From the NCBI GenBank assembly GCA_033439265.1, contig JAVTVX010000004.1, forward strand, positions 18,737,701 to 18,801,700: a DNA stretch of 64,000 bases, given 5' to 3'. Below are positions 1-21,359 of the stretch, piece by piece (within the stretch, counting starts at the first letter, position 1; the number at the start of each line of letters is the position of its first letter). The DNA comes from Dillenia suffruticosa (lineage: Eukaryota > Streptophyta > Magnoliopsida > Dilleniales > Dilleniaceae). A program made the translations under genes and the position numbers. The notes beneath the pieces were generated by a model, which was not told where the DNA came from, ran no database searches, and was given only the letters and a program-made list of their open reading frames with translations.

Positions 1-9102
<9,102 letters not shown>

Positions 9103-9888
9103 GTTGATGTTTGAAGTATGTACCAACTTTTAGCTTCACCCTACCAAAACTTTGTGAAAATTTTGGTCTGGATTATTGGGGAAAGCCATTGTAGTGAAAA
9201 GGCATTGTTGTACTAACTATTAGCTTCATCGTACTGTTATAGTTTTTATGTTATTGTTATGCAGACTCCACGGATGAAAAGGCTTTGTAGCAAAGTAAAT
9301 GTAAATATATGATTTTGTATATTCAGATCTTGAATCTCTCGCTGCATTGCTATTAGAGTTGGTTGACTCTTTATTTGTCTGGGATTTGACTAAATCTGCA
9401 GTGCAGTACTTGCTTAGATTAATGCAGATATTTGTTTCGTATATTAATCGTCCAGATTTAGACACATCAGTCCAAAAACATTGGAAAAGAAACGCACCAC
9501 TTACAAAGCACCGAGAGTGCTACAACTGAAGCCAATCACAATTAGAATCCAGATCTAGATTTAATAAACGTAGTTGTAACTAGTAGTGCCTAAAAAAAAA
9601 AATAAAAGACCTAATTGGGTTGTATTCTTTAAATAAGAGTAATCCAATTTGAATTGAATTTAATTAATATTATAGTGATTATTAGATACCAGTGATATAT
9701 AAGAAAAAAAAGAAAAAAGTAGTGGCCAAAGGAAAACGAAACAAAATCAAACTATGGTCGATATCAAGAAACATTGGAGTTAATCTTTTTTCTTTTATAC
9801 GGCCAGGGGTATGCATCGTTTCGGTTTGGTGACTGAAGGGAACATGGACAAAGCTGATGTTACCACAGATTGGAGGGAACCATGACCT
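9103..9888. other. PRP8 3' flank
   Basis: AT-rich DNA after the PRP8 stop. The first 200-300 bases are probably 3' UTR (AATAAA-like words occur near 9,560). No coding signal was seen. Confidence 0.5.
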
Positions 9889-10007
9889 ATTTCCCTCCGT
9901 CTCGGGCTGTCTCGCGATACCTTCTACATTTGTCCTGCAACAATACCTTGACCAACTCCAAGCCCGCTAGAAGCAAGCCCTCTAGCTAATCCACCAGCCG
10001 GGTTCAT
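9889..10007 (-). pseudogene. atpH: Nuclear insertion of chloroplast atpH (NUPT scrap)
   Basis: Read on the minus strand from an ATG at 10,007, the translation begins MNPAGGLARGLASSGLGVGQ and continues with GIVAGQ. This follows the start of the chloroplast ATP synthase subunit c (atpH), which has MNP near its start and [21 protein letters not shown] after it. The DNA for the segment equivalent to VEGIARQPEAEG is nearly plastid-like at 9,889-9,930. It is short, internally deleted near the start, and carries an in-frame stop after the GQ segment, so it is a dead plastid-to-nucleus transfer. A nuclear gene is excluded because subunit c is plastid-encoded in land plants. Confidence 0.7.
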
Positions 10008-11012
10008 GATACGTTCCTCGTATAAAAAAAACAAGCTACCAAAATTCATTTTCTTTTAAAGTTAATTGCAAGTTGCCCATTTGTATTCTATGGTACCGCC
10101 ATAACCCCTAACGGAAACCATTTTTGGTAAATAAAGTCGGTAAAAATCTCTAATTTATGATAAATATCTTTATTTAGCTTTATATTTATCAGAAATTAGA
10201 TGAACTCGTTTAAGGGTACAGTGAGTCACAACTCCCCTCCCAAATCCTGTAATTTGAAATTTAAATCGTAAGTAAAAAGAAAAACCTCTACTTATCGTAA
10301 AAAAATATCGTGATTACATGGAATTTTTCTCTCTCTAATTTGGGCCCATTACCAAATCTTTCGATTAAGCCAAAAATAAAAGACCATTTTCACCAAACTC
10401 CCATGGCGTAGTAATAGATTATTATATTTTATTAACTATAGGTTTCAGGTTTGAGTGATAAAAATAGAGAAATAAGATTTGAGAGAGTGAGAAATAAGAT
10501 TTGAGAGATCCAACCCCTTAATGGAGCTCACAATATAAAAACCAGATTAATCAAATAAAAATTACGTATCAATCGGTGAAAACCAAAAGAAATGTTGATT
10601 GGGAGAGTGGGAAGGCAGATTTTACCACTCCGAGGGATGAGGAACATGATTTGGGTTTTTGATCTGGATACGGATTGTTTTGATGGTAAGATTGATGTTC
10701 GGTTTCATGATTTGGATATAGATTGTGATTGGGGTAGGTTTCTTGAATGCAACGCCAACCCTACACCTTGATTTCTTTGATTGTTAAACCATTGACTGTG
10801 AAGGTTAATTCATTTTTGATGCCGTATATTTGAACAGCAAGTACCCTCTTTGTGCTTGTCAGATCCATACATGTATAACATTCTTTGTTTTCCATAATAT
10901 AAACATATTTCTTTCTTATTTGTGTGTATGTGTGTGTTCTGTGTTGCTTGTTGGTAGCTATTCATCTCAATCAAATTCAATTGTTTGAGATGCCCTTCTT
11001 GGTGCTTGTAGG
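10008..11012. other. Intergenic, no gene seen
   Basis: AT-rich spacer. A stretch at 10,590-10,770 has slightly higher GC and short open frames but matches nothing I recognise. Confidence 0.4.
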
Positions 11013-11090
11013 GTTCTAAAAGAGGCAGAATGGGCAGAATTAGCTGCTCAGAAGCTTCTTGAGTTGGATCCCAAAAATGGGGCAGTCTCC
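11013..11090 (+). pseudogene. Pentatricopeptide-repeat protein scrap (E motif)
   Basis: Twenty-six codons beginning VLKEAEWAELAAQKLLELDP resemble the E-motif region that follows the last PPR repeat in plant organelle RNA-editing proteins (typically ..[27 protein letters not shown]). Nothing PPR-like flanks it: upstream is non-coding and downstream runs into a fold-back element. It is best read as a relic. The match is short, so it could be chance. Confidence 0.45.
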
Positions 11091-11121
11091 CGCCCCCCGG
11101 GGGTTATGTAACACACCTGTA

Positions 11122-11688
11122 GAGTCATGTACCTAATTAATCAAAAAATAAATAAATAAAATAATATGACGAAGAAACTATTTTCGAAAATAATCCATAA
11201 TTATGCGAGTTGGAGCCACGACACGGTATGCCGTGCATTCAACCCGTGTCATGGCCACGTGGCACACCCTGGATGGTGTCGTGTTTTCAAGACGCGACAT
11301 GCTTGTAGCACCCACTAGGCCACGGGCCAACGGGCTGACCTGAGGGCCATTTGGGGGGGGGTGAGGGCAAATTAGAGAGTTGTAACATAGGTTTAGAGTT
11401 GGCCCGCTTAGTGGGATGAGGACTTGTCGCAACGCGTTCGAGTTGCGACATATTTAGATAGTTCGATTTTGGTTTTCCCAATAGGGTCGGCCTGATGGCC
11501 CGCGGCCTCGAGTTTGTCGGGTCTTGAAAAAGCGGCACTGTCTAGGGCGCGCTACGTGGCCATAACACGGGTTGAACCCACGGCATACCACACCGCTGCT
11601 CCAACCTGTGATAATTGTGGGTTATTTCTGAAAATAATTTCTCTCTTAGGTTATTTAAATTTTTTTTTATTAATTCGGTACATGACTC
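11122..11688. mobile_element. Fold-back element with about 215-bp inverted arms
   Basis: The left arm (about 11,122-11,340) and right arm (about 11,470-11,688) are reverse complements with scattered mismatches. The ends GAGTCATGTAC and its complement lie at 11,122 and 11,688. Inner matches include GGTATGCCGTG/CACGGCATACC, CAACCCGTGT/ACACGGGTTG and GGCCACGT/ACGTGGCC. The centre of about 130 bp has a G run. No transposase frame is present and I found no clear target duplication. A long-TIR, MULE-like or Foldback-type non-autonomous DNA element is most likely. GC content is well above the surroundings. Confidence 0.7.
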
Positions 11689-12199
11689 CATGCTTGCAAT
11701 CGGCGGAAGAATTTGTGTCGAGTAAGAAAATTGATGTTGAATCGAGGACGCAAGAAAATCTTTCGTTTTGCATCATTTTAAATTTTGTTTATTTTTTATT
11801 TTTAATTTTTTCTGTTTCATTGAAAGAGTCGAGAGAAAAACACATTCAAATAAGCCCATGTGCAATCCAGCCGGCAAAAGGATAATCCTCTTTTATAACC
11901 TTTTTCAAATAGGTTTGAGCGCTTCTTCGTTCACCTATAAAACAACCTTACAAATGCAGAAACAAAACAACCACCCAATCATCACAAACAAATGAAGCTG
12001 GTTTTGTGCATGATTTTCCAGAAAAACCAGAGGCAGAAAATACGGAACCAATTACACTATTCACAGGCACATAAATTGGCTTTGGATGACTGCTTTTTCC
12101 AGCTACTATTTGTACATAATATCAGAACCACCCCTTTCTAAACTGATAATTTGAACAAAATCACATTTCTTGTAACATAGGTTTTCAGAAATGGGAGCT
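11689..12199. other. 3' flank of the PTI1-like kinase gene
   Basis: AT-rich sequence between the fold-back element and the kinase stop codon, likely containing its 3' UTR on the minus strand. Short open frames here have no recognisable content. Confidence 0.5.
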
Positions 12200-15100
12200 T
12201 CAGTTCAGATCCGCATTTTCAGTCCCATTCGGTTTTTCAGTCCTAGGCTCCACCTTTTTCACCTCCTGTATTGAATCCTTTTCTTCTGATATGAATTCAG
12301 AGCTGTCATCAGCCCCAGATAAACCATCATTAAAATCAGCAGATTGAGAACCCTTGAACAATTCATCATTTTCTAGATCTGCAAGCTTTTCCTTTGATTC
12401 CCCCTTCAGAAGCTCTACAACCTCGAGCATCGTTGGTCTTTTCTCTGGACGGCTGTGAGCACATATGAGGGCAACAAGGATGACCCTTTTAAGTTCCTCC
12501 TCAACGAATTTTCCATTAAGCTTTGGGTCAGCCAGCTCAGAGAACTTTCTCTGGCAGGCTAATGGCAGGGCCCAGTCTGTAATTGTGCGCTTCATTGTAG
12601 GACTAAGTTTTTCGATAGGTTTCCTGCCACTAGCCAGCTCTAGCAGTAGTATGCCAAAGCTATAAACATCACAGCTCTCTGAGGCCTTGCCTAGCATTGC
12701 ATATTCGGGGGCAAGGTAGCCAAGGGTGCCCTTTACTCTAGTGGTTACATGTGTTGCACCATCAGGTATCAGCTTTGCAAATCCAAAATCAGCCACTTGA
12801 GCCTCAAAATCTGAATCTAGCAGCACATTGCTTGCCTTGACATCTCTGTGTATGATATGCGGCGTGGCATGGTGGTGAAGATAGCTGGATCATACAAATC
12901 AAAGGTTAAAGACAGACCCGAAGAAAGAGTTTAGAAAATTCTTAAATGTAATACTTACGCAACCCCTTCAGCAGAGCCAATAGCAATATTCATTCGCCGC
13001 TTCCAATCCAGAAAGCATTCTGCCGAGTGCTGGCCATGTAGATGGGAAAGTAAGCTTAGGTTTGGCATGTAATCATACACAATTAGACGCTCCTGTCCTT
13101 CAGCACAGTAGCCACGTAAACTAAGAAGATTTTTGTGCCGCACTCGGGCCAGAATCTCAACCTCAACAGCAAATTCCATCTCTGCTTTGTTGCTCCAAAC
13201 CTTCAATCTTTTAACAGCAATCTGCATAGACATGTTTTCCGTAAGTGGGACCTTGCAGTAATGACTAGATTGCATAAATTGACCAGTAATTTGATGAATG
13301 ATATCAACCCTGATAATAGCAATAAATATGTTTGTGTATAGAACTATAAGTTTTGTAAGGTCCACAAACCCCTACTTTTGCTGGCTCATACTGTTAAAGA
13401 AAATCTATGAAACATGGAAAAACACACTGGTCATGAGATGTGACATCACAAAAACAATTGTGTCCTGTCGCATCTATGAATCATGTCCAACTTGCACACA
13501 ATACACACATGGTCCTTTCAGAAGTGACGGTGGAACATTGGTACTACATAGATAATAACATTTCATATGTGGCTTAGTTCCTCAAAAGTCTTTGGATTCC
13601 TTTTTTTTCCTCTTCTTTTTTTTTTTTTGGGGGGGGGGGGGAAGGTTATTCTGCGTGCTTCAGCCTTACTGCCATCAGTTTCTCTTGGTTAATAGATCTT
13701 CAGGCCTACGCTCTGTGACCAAAATAATAAGAAAAAAGAACAATCAAACAAGAAGCAAGTGAAAACCATTGATTTCCTGTCCATAAAACTGCCATGGCAA
13801 CTCATGCCCTTCGCAATTTGTTTCCACATCCTCAGTGCTCTCCAACCATCCAAGTTTTTAAATCTTATCTTCCAAGTATCTCAAATTCTACATGGGTTAG
13901 ATGCCCATACAATTCAGTGACATAATTCTCAAAATCCAATGAGTGACAAATGTTTGTCATCTTCAACTTACCCAAGCCATTTACAGCCACAGACCATGAG
14001 AACCATTACGGACATCAACCACATTTTCCCTTCTCCCTAGTTTTTTTGTCTTTCAATTTAAAGGAGATTTCTTATCCAAGAAATGAAGCTAATAAATTTT
14101 GATGATCAAGTAATGCAATTTAACAAGTTCCAGATCAATTTGTTTGCCATTTAATCACTGATTAACTTGTTAACTCCAATCAACCATAGCCTTAGATAAC
14201 TTCCACATGCAATACCCCTGTACATCAGCACCCCCATAATATTTCACATTTTGGTCATATTTGAAAGCATGTATAAGATGCAGGAATAGTTTATGGATGA
14301 GGAGGTCTAGAGAGGGGGAGAGGGCATGTTTAATCACAAGAATCACTTATTTGTCGCAGAGGGGAAATGGAGAGACGAAAAGGCTGCTCCTATGGTTTGA
14401 AATCTCTAGCTCCACTATGGATGTGGGACAGCGCAATAGAGGATCTTGATACACGAAAATGTTCAAAGATTGGAGTTGGTTTGAATTGATACACACAAGA
14501 CACATATGGAAAGAATCAACCATTTGTGATTGAATTGGTGGTACAGAACTAGACAATTTTGTGAGCTTGTTTGGGCTATGAGGGGTGTCTGGAAGGTTAG
14601 CATAAGGTGAATCAAGGGGTTGAAATAGCATTAAGGGTTGAGCTACAATGATGAAAATTGATCTTTACTAGGATACTAGCTATATTTCTTGAGGTCAAAA
14701 TCCTTCAAGCTCTTAACTCAAACTTTGGTAAATAATCTTGATAAGCTTGGAACTAAAGAGTGTTATTATGCCTTTATCCCACCATTAAGCAACTCTTACA
14801 CGGCACTTCTCCAGAGTAAATTGGATCCGATCTAAAGCATTGAAGCTCCTATTACTTTAATTCTCTAAGGAGGCAGTAATACAAGCAGCTGGTGGTTAAG
14901 GGGTACAACATTCGCTTCTAGTTTAATATGAGTCTCTTCTATAGATTTTAAAAGTAAAGGGATGATTGTCCTTCTCATAAATTTCTTTAAGAAAATAAAT
15001 AAATGTAATGGATACGAAAAGAAAGTACCCTGCCTTTTGTGATGAACGGTACAAAGGGGCAAAATGCACTGAAATAAACAGTCATTATGATTGAGGGCAT

Positions 15101-18100
15101 CGAAAATGCATTGCAGCATCCCATTTACCTAAACAGTTCCCAATAATAAATCAACAACTAACGTCAAAGAGAATGATCTTTCAACTTCCTTAGAAGTTTC
15201 TTTATTTGCTCTCTCTCAACCCTGATCTTTCAACTGCCTTAGAAGTTTCTTTATTTGCTCTCTCAACCCTACGTACAATATGTTCCAAGCATCAAAATAG
15301 TAAATGTTGCTCGCTGTCCAATAAAAGTGATTTTCTAATCTAGAAACATTGAGCACCATGACATTCCAAACCCCAAGTAGATCAATTCCAGAGATTTCCT
15401 AGTCTAAAAACCATAAAGAACAAAAAAAAAAAAAGCACCCTATGCATTTGAACCAGAGAGGGAGACAATTTTTTTCCGAGATTACCCCTTCCTCTGATTT
15501 TCCCCATGGTACAAATCCTCCGGTAATGCCTTCTCAATTGAGAAGCTTCCTTATTCAGAATACCCACCTTTTCCATCAGCTTACAAGGAAAAGTACATCT
15601 AGCCTTCTTTTCCTTCTCCATACAAAACATAATTATACATACACAAGAGCCTTTTCATCTTGGCCAGTCCCCTCTACAATCTTCCACCTCCACGTGTTAA
15701 AGCAGACAAAAGTGGAAAAGGAAACTGTACCTTTGCATATTAAGCTTATTATGTCAAAATGAATATCCTAAAAATATGGCAGCATCAAATGGTCCATCTA
15801 AAAGTAACTCAAAGCCCCTATTTTATGCTTTCATTTTTTTTTATGACACTAGTTTAACTCTGATCAGTATTCTTAAATTACTACACTAATATTGTCCTTG
15901 GGAGCAAGAATGCTAATCAGTAGCTATCCGGAAGAGAATCCATAATTGCTCAAGGAAAGAGGCAAGCATCCTGTTTAACATTTGACAGAAAGAGAGAAAC
16001 CCTGATTTCAAACAATATAGATATATGAATGTGAAAGGTTAAAATGATTTGGGATGCACTAGTAAGGGAAGCTTATTGCTGATTAATGAAGAAGCAAAGA
16101 CATTCCAACGCATGTTACAAACAAAAATTCCACAACCCGTTGTCAATACATATCATGAGGCAGAAAGGATGGCTAAACCAAGAAGGAAGCAAAGGATTAG
16201 TCATAAAGAATACATAGTGTCTGACATCTTGTGTAACTACTATCCACTTCAAAAGCTTAAACTAGTAGAGGGAGGAGTTAATAATTGTTTCGTATGTTAA
16301 CATAAGGAACATAAACTGTGTCTTTCAGATAAAGTAAAATCTTTCCTTTCAAAGGGGATAAAACTCTTGCAAGCCATTAGGCAGTACCTGGGACAATCTA
16401 GAACATCCGCGAGCACTTCACAGACAATCCCAGATGGCCAAAGTTTTGACAAAATGTTAATTCCACTGAATCCTCAGCTCATTTGCAATTCAATATCGTT
16501 GATGGTGCAGATCTTTGGGGAGAGGTAACCCCTCTCAACGGTACTGGGATACCATTTACACCAAAAGTCACGATATGTAATAAAACAGTAGGGGTACCAT
16601 GAAAGGGCAGCCAGAGTTGTTGACAAACAAAGGTACATTACAAAACATCGAGGTGCTGCCAAAGTTGTCGAGGGTTTAAACCATAGGACGTGTGTCAAGC
16701 GACAATCGATGTTGCAGTAGATCACAAAAGAAAAAGCAGAAGCGGCATACTTTGGACCATCATCAACTGGAATCCCACTGTGGGACTGCAAGCATTGATC
16801 TTGAGCTTTATATTTGAATGCTAGCTAGTCCCAGTATAGTTTACTGCTCACAAAACAATGGTCCCACAAAGAATGCAGGATTGTCATAGCTTGATAGCAA
16901 TTTGGAGTCCTCATCTGTTGACTTAGTATTTCATGAGTTTAAATGTTCTAGCATCAACTAGTGTTCCATTTAGATTCGAATTCGAGGGGACATTTAAAAG
17001 TATGTCCATACTGAGAACCCAAATTTAGCAAATTGGGTATCATAATTTATTTTATAGTCTACGGAAAGAGAAATAATGTGACTCCATATATTCTTCCTTC
17101 CTTTTGGGTTACATAGAGGCCGTGAAAACAGCAAAAATATACTTGCCTGCGAAGGTTCAAACACTAGACCTCGGGGAAGGCACTAGAGCAAGAGTTCTTT
17201 ACCACTCGGGTGTCCCCACAGGAACCCATATCTTCTTCCTTACTCATTCTCTAAGTGGAACTTTATATTAAATAGCCCCAAGACCAATTAAGGGTCACTT
17301 TTCTGGGCTTCTAAGACAGGGAGACTGAAGTTTTGTGCTTGCTTTGTGAAAATCACAGCTTTCTGGAGCAATGCCAACACAATTGCACACTGCATGTTGT
17401 AAATCTGACTGTTTTCTCTTACATGGATCAAATGCTTGTGGCATTTTCCAGTTGAACTGCTTTTGGTGCGTGACTAGGATGATGTCCTAAAATGGTGGTA
17501 AGGCCATTATTGGGCTTGTAAGCATTCTACAGAGTTCATCATTGTGGTGATGGAAGACTTTTGTGTATCATGGAGCTACTCTGGAGTAGAGGAAACAAGA
17601 GCATTACGATGACAAGTTTCTATCGTACATTAGTCCGAAAATTACTTTCGTCTTGATGACTATTTTTTTTTTTTGGGAGTTTGTACTACATTAGGTTTTA
17701 AGGTAGGAAAAAAAATTCACCAATCTCACATATCAGCATCGAATATATAATCTCCACTTTAATTCCAGGAAAAAATACTAACCACACAACTCCTTTCCCT
17801 GTCACCATATTGTTCAATCTTTGAAACATGTCCAGATGAGGCCATTTATGTATCATTCACCGAACAATTTTCGCTTTCAAAGGCAGTTGATCTAATTACT
17901 AAACAAATTTTCCTTTTCACAAAGGCTAAGCTCAGAAAAAGGGAAGTGTAGTGCAAGAGGCTCCCACCATTCTGGATGATAGGATGGTCATATTTTCATA
18001 GCTTTGGCCCTATAAGGAGAGAGGTTGTTTCCTGGTTTAAATCCTTTACTTATAACTCATATGGAGTAGACTTGCCATATTGCCAAGCCTACCTTCAATG

Positions 18101-19216
18101 GAAGATAAAAGTTTTATGTCATCCAAAACCCTTCTATGGAGAGAGCCGTTATAAACCTAAGGTGGTTGTGCAAGACCTTCATAACAATGCAATATGACAC
18201 AAATAAGTAACAAGCCTTAACTATAATAGCTCAAATTCTACCATTTGGACTCAATTTCCAACAACATATTTTTTCTGAGTGATAAACCACTCTCTTCTTG
18301 GGTCTCCTCAACTTTGGCTCTCCTCAACTTTGGCTTCACACAATCTCTATGTACCAGTTCCCGAAGGCCGTCACATTTCTACAAATATATACCCTCAAAA
18401 TACATATCTATATTTTCTTTCTAAAAGGCATTGTCATAGATTTTATTATAGTCAACTCAAATACAAATAATGTGGCAGAGGCCATAAGATCTCTTTATAA
18501 AGAAACCCCTTACAAAACAGATCATTCACATTCCCACACTCACATGCCGTACCCGTAGTCACATGCATACATTTATCTTAACAGACATTTAGTATGTCAT
18601 TGAACTCCCCGTTTTGGGTACACCCATCATTAATTAAGTTAATCAAAACACCACATGGCTAAAGAAGAAATGCAGGGATAAAAATACAAACCGCAACAAA
18701 TTTCCATCTGTAACCCAAACTAAAATTAGCAATGATAGATTTTGATTGACAACCAGAATTACTTTCCTCAAGAAATGATCCAATTTGTCCCCAGAATAAC
18801 CAATTAAACCTAAATGAAGTGAAATATCAAGAACTGAAATAGAGAAAAGGAAATTTTGAAACTCGCCTGGGAACCATCAGAAAGCTGACCCCAATAAACA
18901 CTGCCAAAACCTCCTTCCCCAAGCTTGTTATCATAATTGAAATTATTTGTAGCTGAATGCAGTTCCTTCAGCGAAAATATTCTCCAACTCGCCTGTTTCT
19001 TCCCTCTCTCTTTCCTGTTAAATTGAAGTTTATTAAATTTAATTGAAACCCAAAACCCTAAATTCATAAGAAAAAATAAAAATCAATAAAGCACAACAAA
19101 AAAGCCAAAACCTACACCTAACATTTGATCAATATGAAAAGCAGAAAATTAGGTCAAGAGATTAGATACCGATTAGAATCTCCGCAACAGAACATAGAAC
19201 GAAAAGCGGACGCCAT
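12200..19216 (-). CDS. PTI1-like receptor-like cytoplasmic kinase (At3g15890 type)
   Basis: Exons: 19216-19170, 19014-18867, 13221-12959, 12884-12200, giving 380 residues with all phases consistent. Arabidopsis At3g15890 is of similar length. The start MASAFRSMFCCGDSNR has a Cys pair suited to lipid anchoring, with no signal peptide or membrane span. The kinase domain has a glycine loop GEGGFG (residues 48-53), IAVK with Lys69, HRDVK (Asp167), DFG (Asp185) and an APEYA segment, so it should be active. The tail after about residue 320 is acidic and low in complexity. The family is thought to relay receptor-kinase signals at the plasma membrane; substrates are unknown. Intron 2 is about 5.6 kb and its donor reads CAG|GCGAGT, a GC-AG intron. 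The splice is supported by the fit of GSQ to IAVKRL. A frame continuing past 18,867 would break the kinase fold. Confidence 0.9.
15175..15270. repeat. 49-bp tandem duplication
   Basis: Two adjacent copies (15,175-15,223 and 15,224-15,270) beginning GATCTTTCAACT and ending CTCAACCCT, differing by one base and one CT unit. Confidence 0.85.
17100..17222 (-). mobile_element. tRNA-derived SINE-like fragment
   Basis: On the minus strand the sequence begins GGGGACACCCGAGTGGTAAA, like a tRNA 5' end with an A box, and has GTGTTTGAACC about 50 bases later, like a B box. It then runs into unrelated sequence and no poly-A tail was seen. Confidence 0.5.
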
Positions 19217-19352
19217 AATCTCTCTCACTCTCTCTCGAATCGCTTTCTTCTTTATCTAAAACGATCTACTCAAGAACTGCTATTTTTCTTCTTCTTCTCC
19301 ATCTTCCCCTCTTCCTGTGTACTCTTTATTTTCTCTCTCTAGTCAAAACGCT

Positions 19353-19356
<4 letters not shown>

Positions 19357-19383
<27 letters not shown>

Positions 19384-19587
19384 ATACTCTTTTTTCTCTC
19401 TCCTACTTGTCAGAAAAAGCTGCGAGTTGCCGAGCATAACTCTTTTAACTCAGCTTCAGCTTCAAACATTTTCATTTGAGAGAGAGAGAGAGAGAGAGAG
19501 AGCGAATGTTTCGCTCTAAAAATGGGATAAAACCGTAGATAGATTGGCAGTGTAAAAACTAGAGAGAGAGAGAGAGAGAGAGAGAGG
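19357..19587. promoter_or_regulatory. Opposed CT and GA tracts in the kinase promoter/5' leader
   Basis: A (CT)n run at 19,357-19,383 is followed by (GA)n runs at 19,478-19,503 and 19,560-19,587, all within 370 bp upstream of the kinase ATG (19,216, minus strand). The CT and GA tracts are reverse complements and can pair. On the sense strand the GA tracts read as CT-rich, like the pyrimidine patches of plant core promoters. Confidence 0.6.
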
Positions 19588-19611
19588 ACAAGTTCCCACC
19601 GCCAGGAGTGT

Positions 19612-20063
19612 GGTTTGTTTTGTTTTTCTTTTCAAAATTTCAAAGTTGGTGCAACATTTGTTTTTGTTTTTCGTTTTCACCAACTCTAAACATAAACTAA
19701 GGTTTTATATTATTGTTTTTAGTAGGTGGCCTCCATCTCCTTTTGTTTAAAAACTACAGAAAGAGAGAGAAGAGAGAGGCCAACGGGCATCATATTTAAT
19801 AATATATATTTTTTTTATTTTTAAATTATATTTAATAATATTTGAACGGATGATTTCAGATGTCAATCGGTTCAAAAAAAAAAAAAAAAAAAACCTTATT
19901 CAGAACCGATGTTTGTTTTGTTTTTCTTGTCAAATTTTGAAAGTAAGTTGAAATGGAATTGGTTGGTGAAACATTTGTTTTTTTTTTTTCGTTTTCATCG
20001 ACGTTAAACATAAACCAAGGTTTTATATTATTGTTTTTAGCAGGTAGCCTCCCTCTACTTTTG
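19612..20063. repeat. Direct repeat pair of about 140-155 bp
   Basis: The segments 19,612-19,746 and 19,909-20,063 share GTTTGTTTTGTTTTTCTT, an ACATTTGTTTTT run and AAGGTTTTATATTATTGTTT, followed by a similar AGGTGGCCTCC/AGGTAGCCTCC end. The spacer is AT-rich with a poly-A run. Origin unknown. Confidence 0.7.
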
Positions 20064-21117
20064 TGCGTAATGCTGCATATTTTGTCAACAGGAATCCATC
20101 CACTTCCTTTCTATGTCCATTTGCAAAAAAATGAGATGCCTTGGTTAGGTCAGATTTTCGACCTAAATAAAGTATCTCTATAATAATAATTTTTATTTAC
20201 TTTCATTAAAAAGATTAATTCAAAATCTATTTTTAAATTAAAAATAAAATAAAATAGAAACAGATTAAGAATCCAATTTGACAAACTTATTTTGGACCGC
20301 TTATTATCTCTTATATCATATTTTAAAAATAAGTTATTAAACTGTTTAGATAAAATAAAATCAAACCAAAATAAATATCAGATATTGGTATTTTTAAATA
20401 AAATTTTAAATTTAAATTTTATGTATGACAAAAACAAGCGTCGTGAAATTTTTATTTCATAAGAGTTTAATCCGACTCGAACCAACTTTAATTGAATTCA
20501 ATGTAATTACTGAATATTGACGGTTTATACTAAACAAAAATAATAAGTTGGTAAAATATCTTACAAATTGTTATATTTTGTTCTATATAAATATTGTAAC
20601 AATTTATTTTAAAAATAAGATAGAAAAGTTTATAAATTTCAAAAATATCTTTTAAGTTATAGGAGGTTATCAACCATCAAAATAAGTTTATCCAAAGGGT
20701 CCCTTAGTTAATTTATATGGCAAAATAAACTTTATAAACCGCACAAAAAATGGGGTGGAGGTATTTTTTTCTAAATGGCTTATAAATTTTAAAAATCTTA
20801 TTTTTGGAATTTAAAAACTTTTTTTAAAAAAATTGACAAAAATTTTCATTAATTTATAAACTCTCAATTTATGGTTACCTAGTAAATTAGAAGATCACAC
20901 TTAAAATCAATTTTGCAAACATTAGATATCTTTAGAAATCTAATGTACAAAATATAAAAGTTGAAAGGTATTTTTCAATTTTGCACAAATTAAGAATATA
21001 CTGCGATTATTCCATGTTGAAATCTAATAGTAGAGAGAGGACAGAAAGGATTTAAAACTTGATAATAAAAAATACTATATTGAAAGAGTTTCATCTAAAT
21101 TACCAATATTTGTTGTC
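20064..21117. other. AT-rich intergenic DNA, no gene seen
   Basis: Very AT-rich with many short A/T runs. I see no coding exon, RNA gene or clear repeat boundary. Confidence 0.5.
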
Positions 21118-21300
21118 GTAGGTGGGAAGCGTACTTTCGTCCCTTAATCAAGTCGGGAGTTCGACTCCCCTTGGGTACGGAAAAAATAATGTTGGGAGAT
21201 CTTCCCCTCAAATGAGACTCGACAATCAAGTCGGTTCAGATTAGTGGAGATAAAGTTTCGGATATCGAGAGACCACACCTAGGTTGGATAGACTTTAACA
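21118..21300 (+). mobile_element. tRNA-derived SINE, copy 1
   Basis: The head has a B box (GGGAGTTCGACTCC) after an A-box-like segment. The body contains GTTGGGAGATC, then TCAGATTAGT and TTTCGGATATCGAGAG. The copy at 30,745-30,930 has the same order of segments, so the two belong to one family. The 3' end is not sharply defined. Confidence 0.6.
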
Positions 21301-21359
21301 AATCAGTCAGGATGTCGACTTACAGTGGAAAATCAAGTCAACCTATCTAGGTTTCAAAT

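Larger units (their letters stand above)
13222..18866 (-). other. Large intron 2 of the PTI1-like kinase gene
   Basis: This 5.6-kb intron has no convincing coding exon. It holds a poly-T/poly-G run near 13,615-13,641, a 49-bp tandem duplication (15,175-15,270) and a tRNA-derived SINE-like insert (17,100-17,222). Short open frames inside look random. Confidence 0.7.
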
